Shown here one piece after another: positions 8,219 through 16,823 of a DNA stretch of 64,000 nt. Source of the DNA: Streptomyces sp. TLI_235 (GTDB lineage Bacteria; Actinomycetota; Actinomycetes; Streptomycetales; Streptomycetaceae); assembly GCA_002300355.1 (NCBI GenBank), contig NSGV01000006.1, forward strand, positions 33,096-97,095, written 5' to 3'. Every line of letters starts with the position of its first letter. Position 1 is the first letter of the stretch. Under the pieces are notes generated by a model that saw only the letters and a program-made list of their open reading frames with translations, was not told the origin of the DNA and did no database searches. Both the position numbers and the translations under genes were made by a program.

Positions 8219-8634
8219 GGGCCCGCGCAAGCGGGCCTAGCACCACCCAGCACCACCTCTGCCGGATCAGCAGAGCGTCCAAGCAGCCCATCACCGACAC
8301 GCTCACCGCACGGCGGTACAAGCCGCCGGAACGACAAGGAGAGGCATGCGCTATCAGCAGTCCCGTCCCAGCCAGTGAAGGAGGAAGCATGGTGCCCTGA
8401 CAGCGGCTCCAGCGTGATCGTCCAACGCTGGAGAGCATTGGAAATGCCATCCCCGCCGGCTTTGCCGACAGGTTCCCCTAGGGGGACGGGACCTGCGGCG
8501 TCCAGGCGGGCGGTTCTCACCCGGGAATGTTCACGGCCAGGTACGGCCTGAGCGCCAGCCTCGGTGAGAGACCGATGGCCCGGTAGGGCCGGGATGGGAG
8601 TTCCAATGTCCCGCGGCTGCGCGGGTTAGCAGGA
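8219..8634 (+). ncRNA. hairpin-rich region without protein gene, possible structured RNA or leader
   Basis: Between two strong terminators lie several perfect short hairpins: GGCCCGC-GCAA-GCGGGCC (8220-8237, GNRA-type loop), CTCTGC/GCAGAG, CGGCGG/CCGCCG, and CTCCAGCG/CGCTGGAG (8407-8414 with 8426-8433). Further GC stems lie up to about 8625. Two mini-ORFs with good ribosome-binding sites are inside: ATG 8347 (about 10 codons) and ATG 8391 (3 codons). I see no larger coding frame and no match to RNase P, tmRNA, SRP or a riboswitch I know. A structured RNA or a leader with attenuation is inference from base pairing only. Confidence 0.35.
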
Positions 8635-8668
8635 GAGGCCCTGGTCGGTATGTGCCGACCAGGGCCTC
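8635..8668 (+). terminator. hairpin terminator
   Basis: GAGGCCCTGGTCGG (8635-8648) pairs perfectly with CCGACCAGGGCCTC (8655-8668) around a TATGTG loop, followed by TTCTCGTT. It ends the hairpin-rich interval and precedes the small membrane-protein gene at 8761. Confidence 0.8.
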
Positions 8669-8760
8669 TTCTCGTTCACGGCGGCGGATCCGGACGCCCT
8701 GCGCCGTCTGTCAGAACAGGGGCGCCACCAGGGCGCCCGGGAGGGAAGAGAAACCCGATC

Positions 8761-9009
8761 ATGGCCCACCGCTTCACAGGGCTGCGCCGCATGCTGACCG
8801 ACCCGGCCACCGTGCCGGGCGCGATCACCCTCGGCGTCGCCTCCGGACTTATCGTCCTCGGCGTCGACATCGCCCTGCACGAGACCGTCCTCGCCCCGCT
8901 GCCGCGCACGGTCGTCGAGGCTCCCAGCACCGTCGTAGTGCCGGCACCGGACAACCACCCGCACCTGGGCGGCCCGGACTCAGCCCCGCCGTACTGCGGC
9001 GCCGTGTAG
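8761..9009 (+). CDS. 82-residue single-pass membrane protein
   Basis: From ATG 8761, with GGGAAGAG upstream, a short basic N-terminus is followed by one hydrophobic segment (GAITLGVASGLIVLGVDIAL). A periplasm-like tail rich in Pro, Thr and Val with one Cys ends at TAG 9009. No family recognised. It is convergent with the relaxase gene block. Confidence 0.55.
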   Translation: MAHRFTGLRRMLTDPATVPGAITLGVASGLIVLGVDIALHETVLAPLPRTVVEAPSTVVVPAPDNHPHLGGPDSAPPYCGAV

Positions 9010-9290
9010 CACCGAGTCACCAGAGCCCGGCGCCACAGGCGGAGAGAAGCAGAGATGCCCCGCCCTGGACCTGGGCCCGCCAGTGGCGCGCCGATGGCAC
9101 CGGTCGCAGCGGGCAACCGGCGCCATCGAGCCCTACGGAGGGCCGGTGCCGGAGTCCCGGCACCGGCCCCCGAGCAGTCACCGTCAAGGCAGGGAGTCGA
9201 CCCTGCCGAACAGCCGGGTCGCATGGGCGATCGTGTCTGCTCCGGTGCGGCCGGGTGACGTGGGTTGGGCGCCCACAGGCCGAAGGGAGA

Positions 9291-9640
9291 TCACATGGTC
9301 TGCCCTGGGGCGGGGCCAGCTCGGCGGTCCTGCCTGTCGTGGTGGCGTGTGTCGGACGGGCTACGCCTTGCACTGCTGCGGTCTCGCCGGGTTGTGTCGC
9401 CCAGGCTCGTACGGTCATCCACTTGAAGATCGTGTAGCAGTTGGATGCGCTCCTCGAGCCGGGTTCGGTGGTAGAGCTCGAGCGCCTCAGAGAGGTGCTG
9501 CCATTCGGGCACGTGCGGATCATCGGGTCGGGGGCCGAGGGGGTGTGTGGAGGTCACTGCCTGGGTCAGGCGCCAGCGTTCACAGGCTGCGACGAGCGAG
9601 CGGTACAAGTGCTGTTGGTCAATGTCGTGCGGGTCCGGGG
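9291..9640 (-). pseudogene. probable displaced C-terminus of the relaxase
   Basis: In the frame next to the relaxase frame, this stretch encodes PDPHDIDQQHLYRSLVAACE and continues to RTRLEERIQLLHDLQVDDR, a natural helical sequence. The relaxase frame itself becomes Thr/Arg-rich after WVRHIPDP and stops at 9566. The two frames join smoothly if one G is added or removed in the GGGGG run at 9637-9641. Alternatively an overlapping ORF starts at ATG 9662. No Shine-Dalgarno favours that. Confidence 0.5.
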
Positions 9641-12600
9641 GTCGGGTATGTGCCGCACCCATTCCGCGGCTGTGGCGGCAGCGGCCAGTTCTGCTTCTTC
9701 CGCGTCATCACTGGGGGATGGCGGTTCTGCTGGCACCAGAACCGTGCCCGGCGCGTGGTGGCTGGTGCGGTTGGCATGACTGGTGATGCGGACGTCGAGT
9801 TGCTGCCATGCTGCGGCGGCGGCAACGTCGGTGGGCTCTGGTCCGATGCCTGGTGCGCGCTCAGGCACGTGGTGAAGGGTTCGCAAGGCTTCGGCGAGAG
9901 CGGCGGTGCGTTCCCAGCGTGTCCGCGTCGCTTCTCCGGCGTCGGCTGTCGGCACGGGGCCCAGGGCGTGCGTCCACATGGGAGGGGCTGCGGCGAGTTG
10001 GTTGCCGCGGATGGTCAGGTGGTCGTCGATGGCCTGGCGGCGCTGCTGCAGGTGACGGCGCCAGGCGGCGGGTGTCAGCGGGTCGCGGAGTGCGCCGGTG
10101 GGGGCCAGCCACTGCGGGAGGTCGTCGTCGGTGTCAGAGGTGCGGGCTGGTCGTTCCGACGATCGGTTGCGAAGCCTGGTCTCGAGGTCGAGGCGGGCAG
10201 CGTTGATCACCGCGTGCCGGGAGTCTTGTCGCGCGGTGTCGAGGCGGTCGTGGGCAGCCGACCGCAGCGCGTGGTGGTGGGCGCTGGAGAGTTGCCTGGA
10301 CAGAGCGGCCTGACGGCGCTGTTCGTCCTCGCGGGTACGATCCTTCGGGTTCATCGCTGTACGGAGATGCTGTTCTTCGTGAAGTGCCGTGAGGGTGGCC
10401 TCGCCGGTGGTCGGTCGGCCCGAACGGGCGGTAGCCAGCTGCTCTGCGGACAGATGTCCGTGGGGGCGGTGGGGCCAGGCCGGCCGGGTTCGGCCTTCCA
10501 CGGTGATCGGGGCGGGCAGACGGCCGAGTTCTTCCTGCGCCGCACCGAGTTCGGCGAGAGCCGCGGCGCGGCGGTCGACGGCACGGCGTCGAAGGAATCG
10601 GCATTGGGAGTAGCTGAGTGGACGGTCGGGGTGGGCTGTGCGGGTGGTGCTCGCCGCCCCTGCGGGGTTGCGAAGCAGGTCGAAGATGGGCTGATGGGGG
10701 TTCGCGTGGTGGGCCAGTGCGATCGCATCGCAGGGAGCGATGCCTGCTGCTTCGGCGCCGGCCATGAACGCGATCGCGGAGGCCGGGATCTCCTGGGTGG
10801 CCAGGTCCCGGCCGGCGTTCCCCAGGACGGTGTGGAATGCGTTTCGATACCGCTGTTCGTCGGCGCGTGCGCTGACGTCCGCGTACTCGGCGACGAGCCG
10901 TGCGATGCCCTGGGCCTCTTGCTGTGAGGTGCCGATGGTCTGGCGGGCGGTGGGCTCCTGGTCCGTGCTGGTGGCGATGCGGCGGAGCGCAGCGTCGAGC
11001 GTCTCACCGTGGTTCAGGGCGACATACAGGTGGTTGGCGTGCCGTCCGCGGGTGGCGGCTACGTACGCGGCCTCGCGGCTGAGACCGGAGGTGAGGACGG
11101 CGTGCAGGGTGTCGACGGTCATGCCCTGGATCCGGTGGACGGTGGCGGCGTAGCCGAGTTCGGTGTGGTGGGCGAGATAGGTGGCGGGCAGGGTGAGGCG
11201 GCCGCCATGCTGGGTGTGGCGCACGACGGCACCGCCCGTTGCCGTCCGGGATTCGACGGTCCAGGTGTCTCCGTTCTTCACGAAGTCCTTGCCTCTCAGG
11301 CAGGTGCGGCGGCGGTCGTTCCGGCGGGTCACGACGGTGTCGCCGATGTGGGCTTCGTGCCCGTCGCTCAAGGGGAGTCGGTGATCCGGTGCCTGGAGTT
11401 CGCCTGCTGCCAAGCGGAGTTTTTGGGCGCGGGAGTTGAGGGCGGATGCCGTCTCGCGGGTGGGGGCTGCGAGGACGGAGGTGCGCCCGGCGGCCAGGTC
11501 CGTCTGCCAGGCGGCGAGCGCGGCGTCAAGCATGTCGTTCACAGGCCCGCCGCGCAGGCGCTGCTGTGTCCGGTACCAGGTGAAGGCCTCGCCGGGGTCT
11601 CCGTCTCGCAGCCGCAGCGAGGCGTCCCTCTCGCCGGGGGTGAGGAAGCGGTGGACGGCGGTGAGGTGGACGGCGCCGACCTCGCTCTGCAGCAGGCGCA
11701 GCACTCCGCCGGACTCCACGGAGGCGAGTTGGGCAGGGTCGCCCACCAGGCGGACGTGTGCCCCGGCGGTCGTGGCTCTGGCCACGACCGTGGCCAGGTG
11801 GAGGGTCGAGGCCATGCCGGCTTCGTCGATGATCACTGTGTCGCCGGGCCTGAGGGTCTCGGCTTCGTCGCGGGGCCGCTTTCCGGTGCCGGCGGATTGT
11901 TGGCGATGCAGCCAGTGGTGGATCGTGTGGGCGGGTCCGGCGAGTTCCTCGCCGAGCACGTGCGCGGCACGGGCGGAGGGTGCGAGCGCGACAACGCGCC
12001 GCCCGGCCGCCGTCAGGGCGGCGACCGCAAGTCGCAGGGCGGTGGTCTTTCCCGCCCCGGCCGGGCCGATCGCCGCGATGAGTTGCTGTGAGCCGGTGGC
12101 GAACGCGCGTGCCAGCGCGATCTGTCCCGCGTCCAGGCGTCCGTCGAACCGGAACCGCTGGTACTCGAAGGTGGCCGAGGTGCACGGCGGGGGCTGGACG
12201 GTGCGGGCGGCGGCAACGATGGCGTCCTCCGCGGCCAGCAGAGCGGGGGTGGTGTAGAGCTGTGCTCCGCGGTGGCGGTAGACACTGGTGCCGTCCGCTC
12301 GCTGCAGCTCGGGCAGGGGCGTGGCGAGGTCCGGCGGAGTCAGGTCCAGGCAGAGCCGTGCCGTCGCGTAGTCGGTGATCTGCTCGGCCCAGTCGGACGG
12401 CGTGAGCGTGCCGCGTCCGGCGCGGGTGATCTGCCGGTTCGCCTCGGCCCGCAGGTGATGGCGGGCGAACACCGCGCGGTGGGCGGAGACGGCTTCCACA
12501 ACGGCGTTCGCCAGAGCGGCCACGTCGACGCGCGGGGCCTCGATGTCGGCCCGCGGGCCGACCTTCTCCGCCCCGGAGGACTGCTCCGGGGCCGAGTGTG

Positions 12601-13876
12601 CCAGCCCGGCCGCGAGTCGGCGGGCCGCGGACCGGGCACTGGCAAGAAGGCCGTCGACCGCCTCCTGACCGAAGGTGTCGATCGCGCGCTCACGCCACTG
12701 GGACCTCAGGTCCGCCAGGGGCAGTACCTGCTTCTTCGCCGGCCGTGTCTCGAGAGTGGCACGCTTCGCGAGTTTGATGCGGGTTGCCTGCCCCGGCTCC
12801 TTGCCGTGCTCAGCACGGTGCGTGTCCGTCAGTTGCTCCAGGCGATCCCGGATCGCGTGTGAGCGCCGCGTCACCACCTCGACCATGTCGTCGCTGATGC
12901 CTGCGATCTCCATGACCGGGCGGCGGCCACCCGGTGTGGGCCGTTCCTCGGCCCGAAGGCCCAGAGCGGTGCAGGTCCGGTGCATCATCTCGGCGTTGTA
13001 GACCTCCGAGGCCGTGACGGTCTGGGCCAGCAGATGCCGACCGTCGATGGCCCGCCACTTGCCCTGGGGGTTCTGCACCTTGTTCGCCACGAGGATGTGG
13101 TCGTGGAGGCCCGGATCACCGGCCCGGGAGTCGAAGTGGCGGAACTTCACGCCGATCAGGCCGGTGGTGACGTCGTGCTGCGCGATGCCGTTCGTCCCGC
13201 TGCGGGTGGCGAGCGCGTGGTCCTCGATCCAGCGGATCGTCATGGCGACCGAGTGGTCGTGACACTGCTCGACGGCCCTGCGGGTCGCCTCGTCCCCCAG
13301 GGCCCAGAGCAGCACGATGGAGGGCGGCGCCTGGGCGACGAAGTGCCAGGCGGCGACCGGCTGCCGGGCCGGAGCGGAGCGCCGGCGGACGAACCGCGCG
13401 AGCTCCTTGGCATCCGACGGCTCCCTCCCGAACTCGGTGCGGAACGCGATCGCGCCCTCCTCCGCCCGTATGAGGCGGCGCTCGCTCTCAGTGGGCGGTT
13501 GGTCGTGCTGGGCCTCGAACGCGGTGACACGCGCCTCGATGCGCCGGGCGAGGTCGGTCGGACTCTGGCCGAATCCGTAGTACGAGGTGCCCAGCCGGAC
13601 AGCCTGAAGCGTCTTCTTCACGCTGGCTCCCGCGCGCAGCAGGTCGGCCGTCATGTCGTCCGCCAGCGGATGCAACCCCTCCCCGAACAGGGCCAGCATC
13701 TGTGCCTCAGTCACTGCGCCGTGGACACCGAGAAGCGCCGCTGCGCGGCCCACCCACACTCCTGGTGGCAGGCCTGCGTCCTGGTGGTAGTCCGCGAGTT
13801 CCGGGCCACGCGGGCGCGGCTGATCGCCCGAAGCAATCTGCCGCTCGAAGTAGAGGTATCCGCCCCCCGGCGTCAT
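9566..13876 (-). CDS. MobF/TraA-type conjugative relaxase with RecD-like helicase
   Basis: A protein of about 1436 residues starting at ATG 13876 (GTG 13885 is also possible). The N-terminus MTPGGGYLYFERQI starts a TrwC-type relaxase domain. The metal-binding histidines appear in KFRHFDS (His247) and DPGLHDHILVAN (residues 258-260). Tyr pairs near residues 99-100 are candidates for the nicking tyrosine. Helicase motifs follow: GPAGAGKT (about 604-611), VIIDEAGM, VGDPAQLASVE, GYAATVHRIQGMT and YVAATRGR. It would nick oriT and unwind plasmid DNA for transfer. The C-terminus appears to be cut by a frameshift near 9640. Confidence 0.9.
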   Translation of the reverse strand: MTPGGGYLYFERQIASGDQPRPRGPELADYHQDAGLPPGVWVGRAAALLGVHGAVTEAQMLALFGEGLHPLADDMTADLLRAGASVKKTLQAVRLGTSYYGFGQSPTDLARRIEARVTAFEAQHDQPPTESERRLIRAEEGAIAFRTEFGREPSDAKELARFVRRRSAPARQPVAAWHFVAQAPPSIVLLWALGDEATRRAVEQCHDHSVAMTIRWIEDHALATRSGTNGIAQHDVTTGLIGVKFRHFDSRAGDPGLHDHILVANKVQNPQGKWRAIDGRHLLAQTVTASEVYNAEMMHRTCTALGLRAEERPTPGGRRPVMEIAGISDDMVEVVTRRSHAIRDRLEQLTDTHRAEHGKEPGQATRIKLAKRATLETRPAKKQVLPLADLRSQWRERAIDTFGQEAVDGLLASARSAARRLAAGLAHSAPEQSSGAEKVGPRADIEAPRVDVAALANAVVEAVSAHRAVFARHHLRAEANRQITRAGRGTLTPSDWAEQITDYATARLCLDLTPPDLATPLPELQRADGTSVYRHRGAQLYTTPALLAAEDAIVAAARTVQPPPCTSATFEYQRFRFDGRLDAGQIALARAFATGSQQLIAAIGPAGAGKTTALRLAVAALTAAGRRVVALAPSARAAHVLGEELAGPAHTIHHWLHRQQSAGTGKRPRDEAETLRPGDTVIIDEAGMASTLHLATVVARATTAGAHVRLVGDPAQLASVESGGVLRLLQSEVGAVHLTAVHRFLTPGERDASLRLRDGDPGEAFTWYRTQQRLRGGPVNDMLDAALAAWQTDLAAGRTSVLAAPTRETASALNSRAQKLRLAAGELQAPDHRLPLSDGHEAHIGDTVVTRRNDRRRTCLRGKDFVKNGDTWTVESRTATGGAVVRHTQHGGRLTLPATYLAHHTELGYAATVHRIQGMTVDTLHAVLTSGLSREAAYVAATRGRHANHLYVALNHGETLDAALRRIATSTDQEPTARQTIGTSQQEAQGIARLVAEYADVSARADEQRYRNAFHTVLGNAGRDLATQEIPASAIAFMAGAEAAGIAPCDAIALAHHANPHQPIFDLLRNPAGAASTTRTAHPDRPLSYSQCRFLRRRAVDRRAAALAELGAAQEELGRLPAPITVEGRTRPAWPHRPHGHLSAEQLATARSGRPTTGEATLTALHEEQHLRTAMNPKDRTREDEQRRQAALSRQLSSAHHHALRSAAHDRLDTARQDSRHAVINAARLDLETRLRNRSSERPARTSDTDDDLPQWLAPTGALRDPLTPAAWRRHLQQRRQAIDDHLTIRGNQLAAAPPMWTHALGPVPTADAGEATRTRWERTAALAEALRTLHHVPERAPGIGPEPTDVAAAAAWQQLDVRITSHANRTSHHAPGTVLVPAEPPSPSDDAEEAELAAAATAAEWVRHIPDPRTRTTLTNSTCTARSSQPVNAGA

Positions 13877-14086
13877 CTTGCTCACGCCGAGCACAGGACT
13901 GCGCCCTTCGCTTCGCGCACTGGCATGCAAAAGGTGTTGTGAAGTCCGTGGTCCCGCGGAGGCGTTTCGGCCTGGTCCTGCATCGGCGTGCCTGTTCCCT
14001 TCGCCTGTGTGGCTCCTCCGGCGCGTTTGTGCGCCACGGCCACTCAAGGGAGTCGGGTCCAGGAGCGGGAAGACAGGTTGGCCGCA

Positions 14087-14105
14087 GATCCCGCCGTGCG
14101 GGATC
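14087..14105. promoter_or_regulatory. perfect hairpin in relaxase upstream region, candidate oriT element
   Basis: GATCCCGC-CGT-GCGGGATC is a perfect 8-bp stem in the gap of about 500 bp (13886-14385) between the divergent relaxase and zinc-finger-like genes. MobF relaxases often act at a hairpin next to their own gene, so an oriT role is possible. No family consensus is recognisable and an operator is equally likely. The rest of the gap holds no supported gene. Confidence 0.3.
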
Positions 14106-14385
14106 ACCGGGCCCACTGGCCGTTGCGGCTCCCGTCGGGCGGGACGGCTGTCGCACTGTCGAGGTCGGCCCGGCATCAGGCCACGAGACGTCGCAGGACG
14201 CAGGTGGGACGGCGACGCATCCGCCCGAGGGCAGCAGCGGCGCGGAGCTGTCGCCCTACGGTCGCGCCACCAGTCCTGGCCGGCGGGGGCGGTAGCCACC
14301 ACCCGCCAGCGGGGCAAGTCGGCCAGGTTCAGATCCAGCTACCCAGGCTGCGGACCCGGCCGGTGTCTGTCCTACCTCGCCCACG

Positions 14386-15381
14386 GTGCGGCCGGCGCAG
14401 TGCCAATCCGTTCCAGTGCCATCCTCTGGCCGTCGCCCATGGTCGCGATGCCTCTGCAGGTTGGGGCGGTGTGTGCGGTGCAGTTCGCACGGCTGCACCG
14501 GGCCGCACAGGCACGCGCACGGCACGCCGCTGCCACGCCTCGCGCTCTCGCACCTGGCGGAACACGCACGCCGAGAACAGCCGCCCACCTACTTGCGGAC
14601 CTGCGGCTGCCGCAACGGCGGCTGCAGGTGGCACCCCCGCGGCCCTGGCTGCGGCGGCGAGCTGTCGCTGGTGGTGTTCCGGCGCGGCGGCGGGCGGTCC
14701 TGGCACCTGGCGAACGTGTGCCGCGCCTGCGCCGGGTCAATCCCCCAGGCGGCCCCGATCCCCTCCCCCACCGACGAACCCCGTCCAGCACCTCCGCCGT
14801 CGCCACCGGTCCGCAGACCCCGCGGCGGCGGAGAAGCCCACAGAGAAGCGCAGCAACGCGCGGCGGCACGGGCGGCACTCGGCTACACCGCGGCATCGCT
14901 GCCGACGAGTGTCAGTGCCGAGGCACGGCTGCTCGCGGTGGTGGTCGCCCTGCGGGTGCGGCCCAGCGGGTGGGCCGCTCTGCCCGGCGGGCTGCTGCGT
15001 TCGGTGCGGCTGCCGGAGCGGGCGGTGGACGAGCTCGCGGAGGCGGGCTGGTTGGAGGCCGCGGGGCCGGTGCGGTGCGGCCCGGGGGTGGTGGTGTCCG
15101 AGCTTGCGGGACGGTGGGGCGGGCTGCGGGCAGGCCAGTGGGCGCTGCGGACGCTCGCCCGGCCTGGTGTCGCTGCGCTGGAGGCCTCCAGACGGCTGGC
15201 TGTGCTGGCGGTGGCAGCGTGGGCGGGCGGGCCGTTCGTGCTGGACGCGGGGCAGGCAGCACGGTCGTGTGGTCTCTCGGTGGATCGGTTCGCCGCCTGG
15301 CTGCCGATGGTGCGCGACGCCGGGGTCGTGGCGGGCTGGGAGCTGTCGGCGAACGGCTTACTGAGGTGCCGCGCCGTGTGA
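14386..15381 (+). CDS. hypothetical protein with Cys-rich zinc-finger-like segment
   Basis: Up to 331 residues; the start at 14386 is uncertain and the true start may be later. Around residues 69-115 it has YLRTCGCRNGGCRWHPRG followed by NVCRACAG, a cluster of Cys and His that could bind zinc. A Pro-rich linker follows. The C-terminal 170 residues are Leu/Ala/Val-rich with LPERAVDELAEAGWL and SVDRFAAWLPMVRDAG, which look like winged-helix or helical bundle elements. It is divergent from the relaxase and may belong to the transfer region. Function unknown. Confidence 0.6.
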   Translation: MRPAQCQSVPVPSSGRRPWSRCLCRLGRCVRCSSHGCTGPHRHAHGTPLPRLALSHLAEHARREQPPTYLRTCGCRNGGCRWHPRGPGCGGELSLVVFRRGGGRSWHLANVCRACAGSIPQAAPIPSPTDEPRPAPPPSPPVRRPRGGGEAHREAQQRAAARAALGYTAASLPTSVSAEARLLAVVVALRVRPSGWAALPGGLLRSVRLPERAVDELAEAGWLEAAGPVRCGPGVVVSELAGRWGGLRAGQWALRTLARPGVAALEASRRLAVLAVAAWAGGPFVLDAGQAARSCGLSVDRFAAWLPMVRDAGVVAGWELSANGLLRCRAV

Positions 15382-15655
15382 CCCTCGCCGGGCCGCAACA
15401 CCTGTCCGGCGTCCGGCAGCCCGGCCATGCTGGGATGTGGCGGCGCGGTGCTTGAGCCGACCACGGAGCAGGCGGCCGCTGTACGGGTGGCTCTGTCCGC
15501 GAGAACGGACAGCGAATGTCCGCCGGTTTGGGAGGCAGTCGATCCGGTGAGCGAATCGAAATGTTCACGGGTTTCGACAGCAGCTTCAGCACCGCAGAGA
15601 CTGCTGCCGGGGGTGCTTGACCGTGAAGAGCGCGGAGTGTCTAGGGTCGCGTTCC

Positions 15656-16684
15656 ATGACGAGGACCACTCCGCCGCGCCCGCTTGATGTCGAGGTGCTC
15701 TTCCCGGAACTGGCTGCTTACCGGGGTACGACTACGCGGCTCCACCCGCGACCGGGCAGCCCGCAGATTTCTGACAGCTCGGTGGGTGGTTCGATGCTGT
15801 GGCCGGCGAACGAGCCGTGGCCGGTGTGCGGTGAGGCCCACGGCAGGGGGCGAGGTCGGCGCCCGGCCGACATCCACCGCTACCGGCGGATCCTGGCTGC
15901 CGCGTGGGCTCGGGAACAGAGCCCGGGCCCTACTGAGGAGGAACGGGAGCTCCTGGCCGAGCTGTACCTGGAGCGTCGGCTCCCCGAGGCGTCGGAGACG
16001 GATCCGCTGCCGCTGATCGGCCTGGCCCAGCTGTATCGGCGGGATGTCCCGGACCTGCCGCAGGGGCCGAAGGACTGCGACCTGCTCCAGGTGTTCTGGT
16101 GCCCCTTCGACGCGCACGGCCCGAGCCGGTACGACCTGAATCTGCATCTGCGCTGGCGGCGGTCGTGGGAAGTCGGGGACGTGTTGGCCGTTCCCCCGCA
16201 GCCGCTGGTCGTCGGGTCCGCTGGGTTCGTGCCCGAGCCCTGCGTCCTGCAACCGGAGCAGGTGACCACCTACCCGTTCGCTGGCCTCCTGCCCGAGGAG
16301 CTGTGCGCCCGGCTCGACGCCTGGGAGGAAGCCCAGGAAGAGGAGGCCGAGCAGCAGCCCAACGAGAACGCGGCCGATCCGGTCTACCAGTACGACCTGT
16401 CCATCCCGCCCGGCTGGCGCGTCGGCGGCTTCGCCTCCTGGCACGCCACCGACCCGTACCCCATGGACTGCCAGACCTGCCGCACGCCGATGCGCCTGCT
16501 GCTGACCATCGACAGCTCGGAGTGGGACGGCGGCAGCGGCAGCTGGAAACCGCTTGAGGATCGAGACCTGCCCGCCGATCGGTCTGCCACCCCCACCGAA
16601 GTCGTCGTGGGCCGATTCGGTGAGCTGAACGTCTTCGCCTGCCCCACCGATCCCGACCATCCGCACCGCTGGAGCATCCAGTAG
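15656..16684 (+). CDS. DUF1963/YwqG-like protein
   Basis: A 342-residue protein; ATG 15656 is preferred over the upstream ATG 15617 because coding character begins with LDVEVLFPELAAY. The segment GGSMLWPANEPWPVCG is typical of the DUF1963 (YwqG) family, as are LQVFWCPFDAHGP and the late CQTCRTPMRLLLTIDSSEWD. An acidic stretch (EEAQEEEAEQQ) lies near residue 230. Family members have unknown function. The spacing suggests it is expressed separately from its neighbours. Confidence 0.75.
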   Translation: MTRTTPPRPLDVEVLFPELAAYRGTTTRLHPRPGSPQISDSSVGGSMLWPANEPWPVCGEAHGRGRGRRPADIHRYRRILAAAWAREQSPGPTEEERELLAELYLERRLPEASETDPLPLIGLAQLYRRDVPDLPQGPKDCDLLQVFWCPFDAHGPSRYDLNLHLRWRRSWEVGDVLAVPPQPLVVGSAGFVPEPCVLQPEQVTTYPFAGLLPEELCARLDAWEEAQEEEAEQQPNENAADPVYQYDLSIPPGWRVGGFASWHATDPYPMDCQTCRTPMRLLLTIDSSEWDGGSGSWKPLEDRDLPADRSATPTEVVVGRFGELNVFACPTDPDHPHRWSIQ

Positions 16685-16735
16685 CACGGGCGGCACCCCA
16701 CGCCCGGCTCAGCGCCCCGATCATCGGCGAACGTG

Positions 16736-16823
16736 GGTGCTGTCGCTTCTCATGAACATCGAACACGACTCGCCGCCGACGCCTCCCAAACTCGTGTACA
16801 GGTGCTGTCGGTTCTCGTGAACA
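16736..16823 (+). repeat. 23-bp direct repeat spanning helicase start region
   Basis: GGTGCTGTCGCTTCTCATGA at 16736, continuing to 16758, recurs at 16801-16823 as GGTGCTGTCGGTTCTCGTGA with 2 differences in 23 bases, 65 bp apart. Each copy ends in a potential start codon (ATG 16752, GTG 16817). This looks like a duplicated translation-start region. Confidence 0.7.

Noticed and set aside
8190..8634. RNase P RNA, tmRNA, SRP RNA, or group II intron
   Set aside because: Checked by eye for their conserved cores (for example the SRP GGAAGCAGCC-type loop or intron domain V); none was present.
13886..14385. Additional gene in the relaxase divergent gap
   Set aside because: Several open frames exist but none has a ribosome-binding site and natural composition; only the hairpin is reported.
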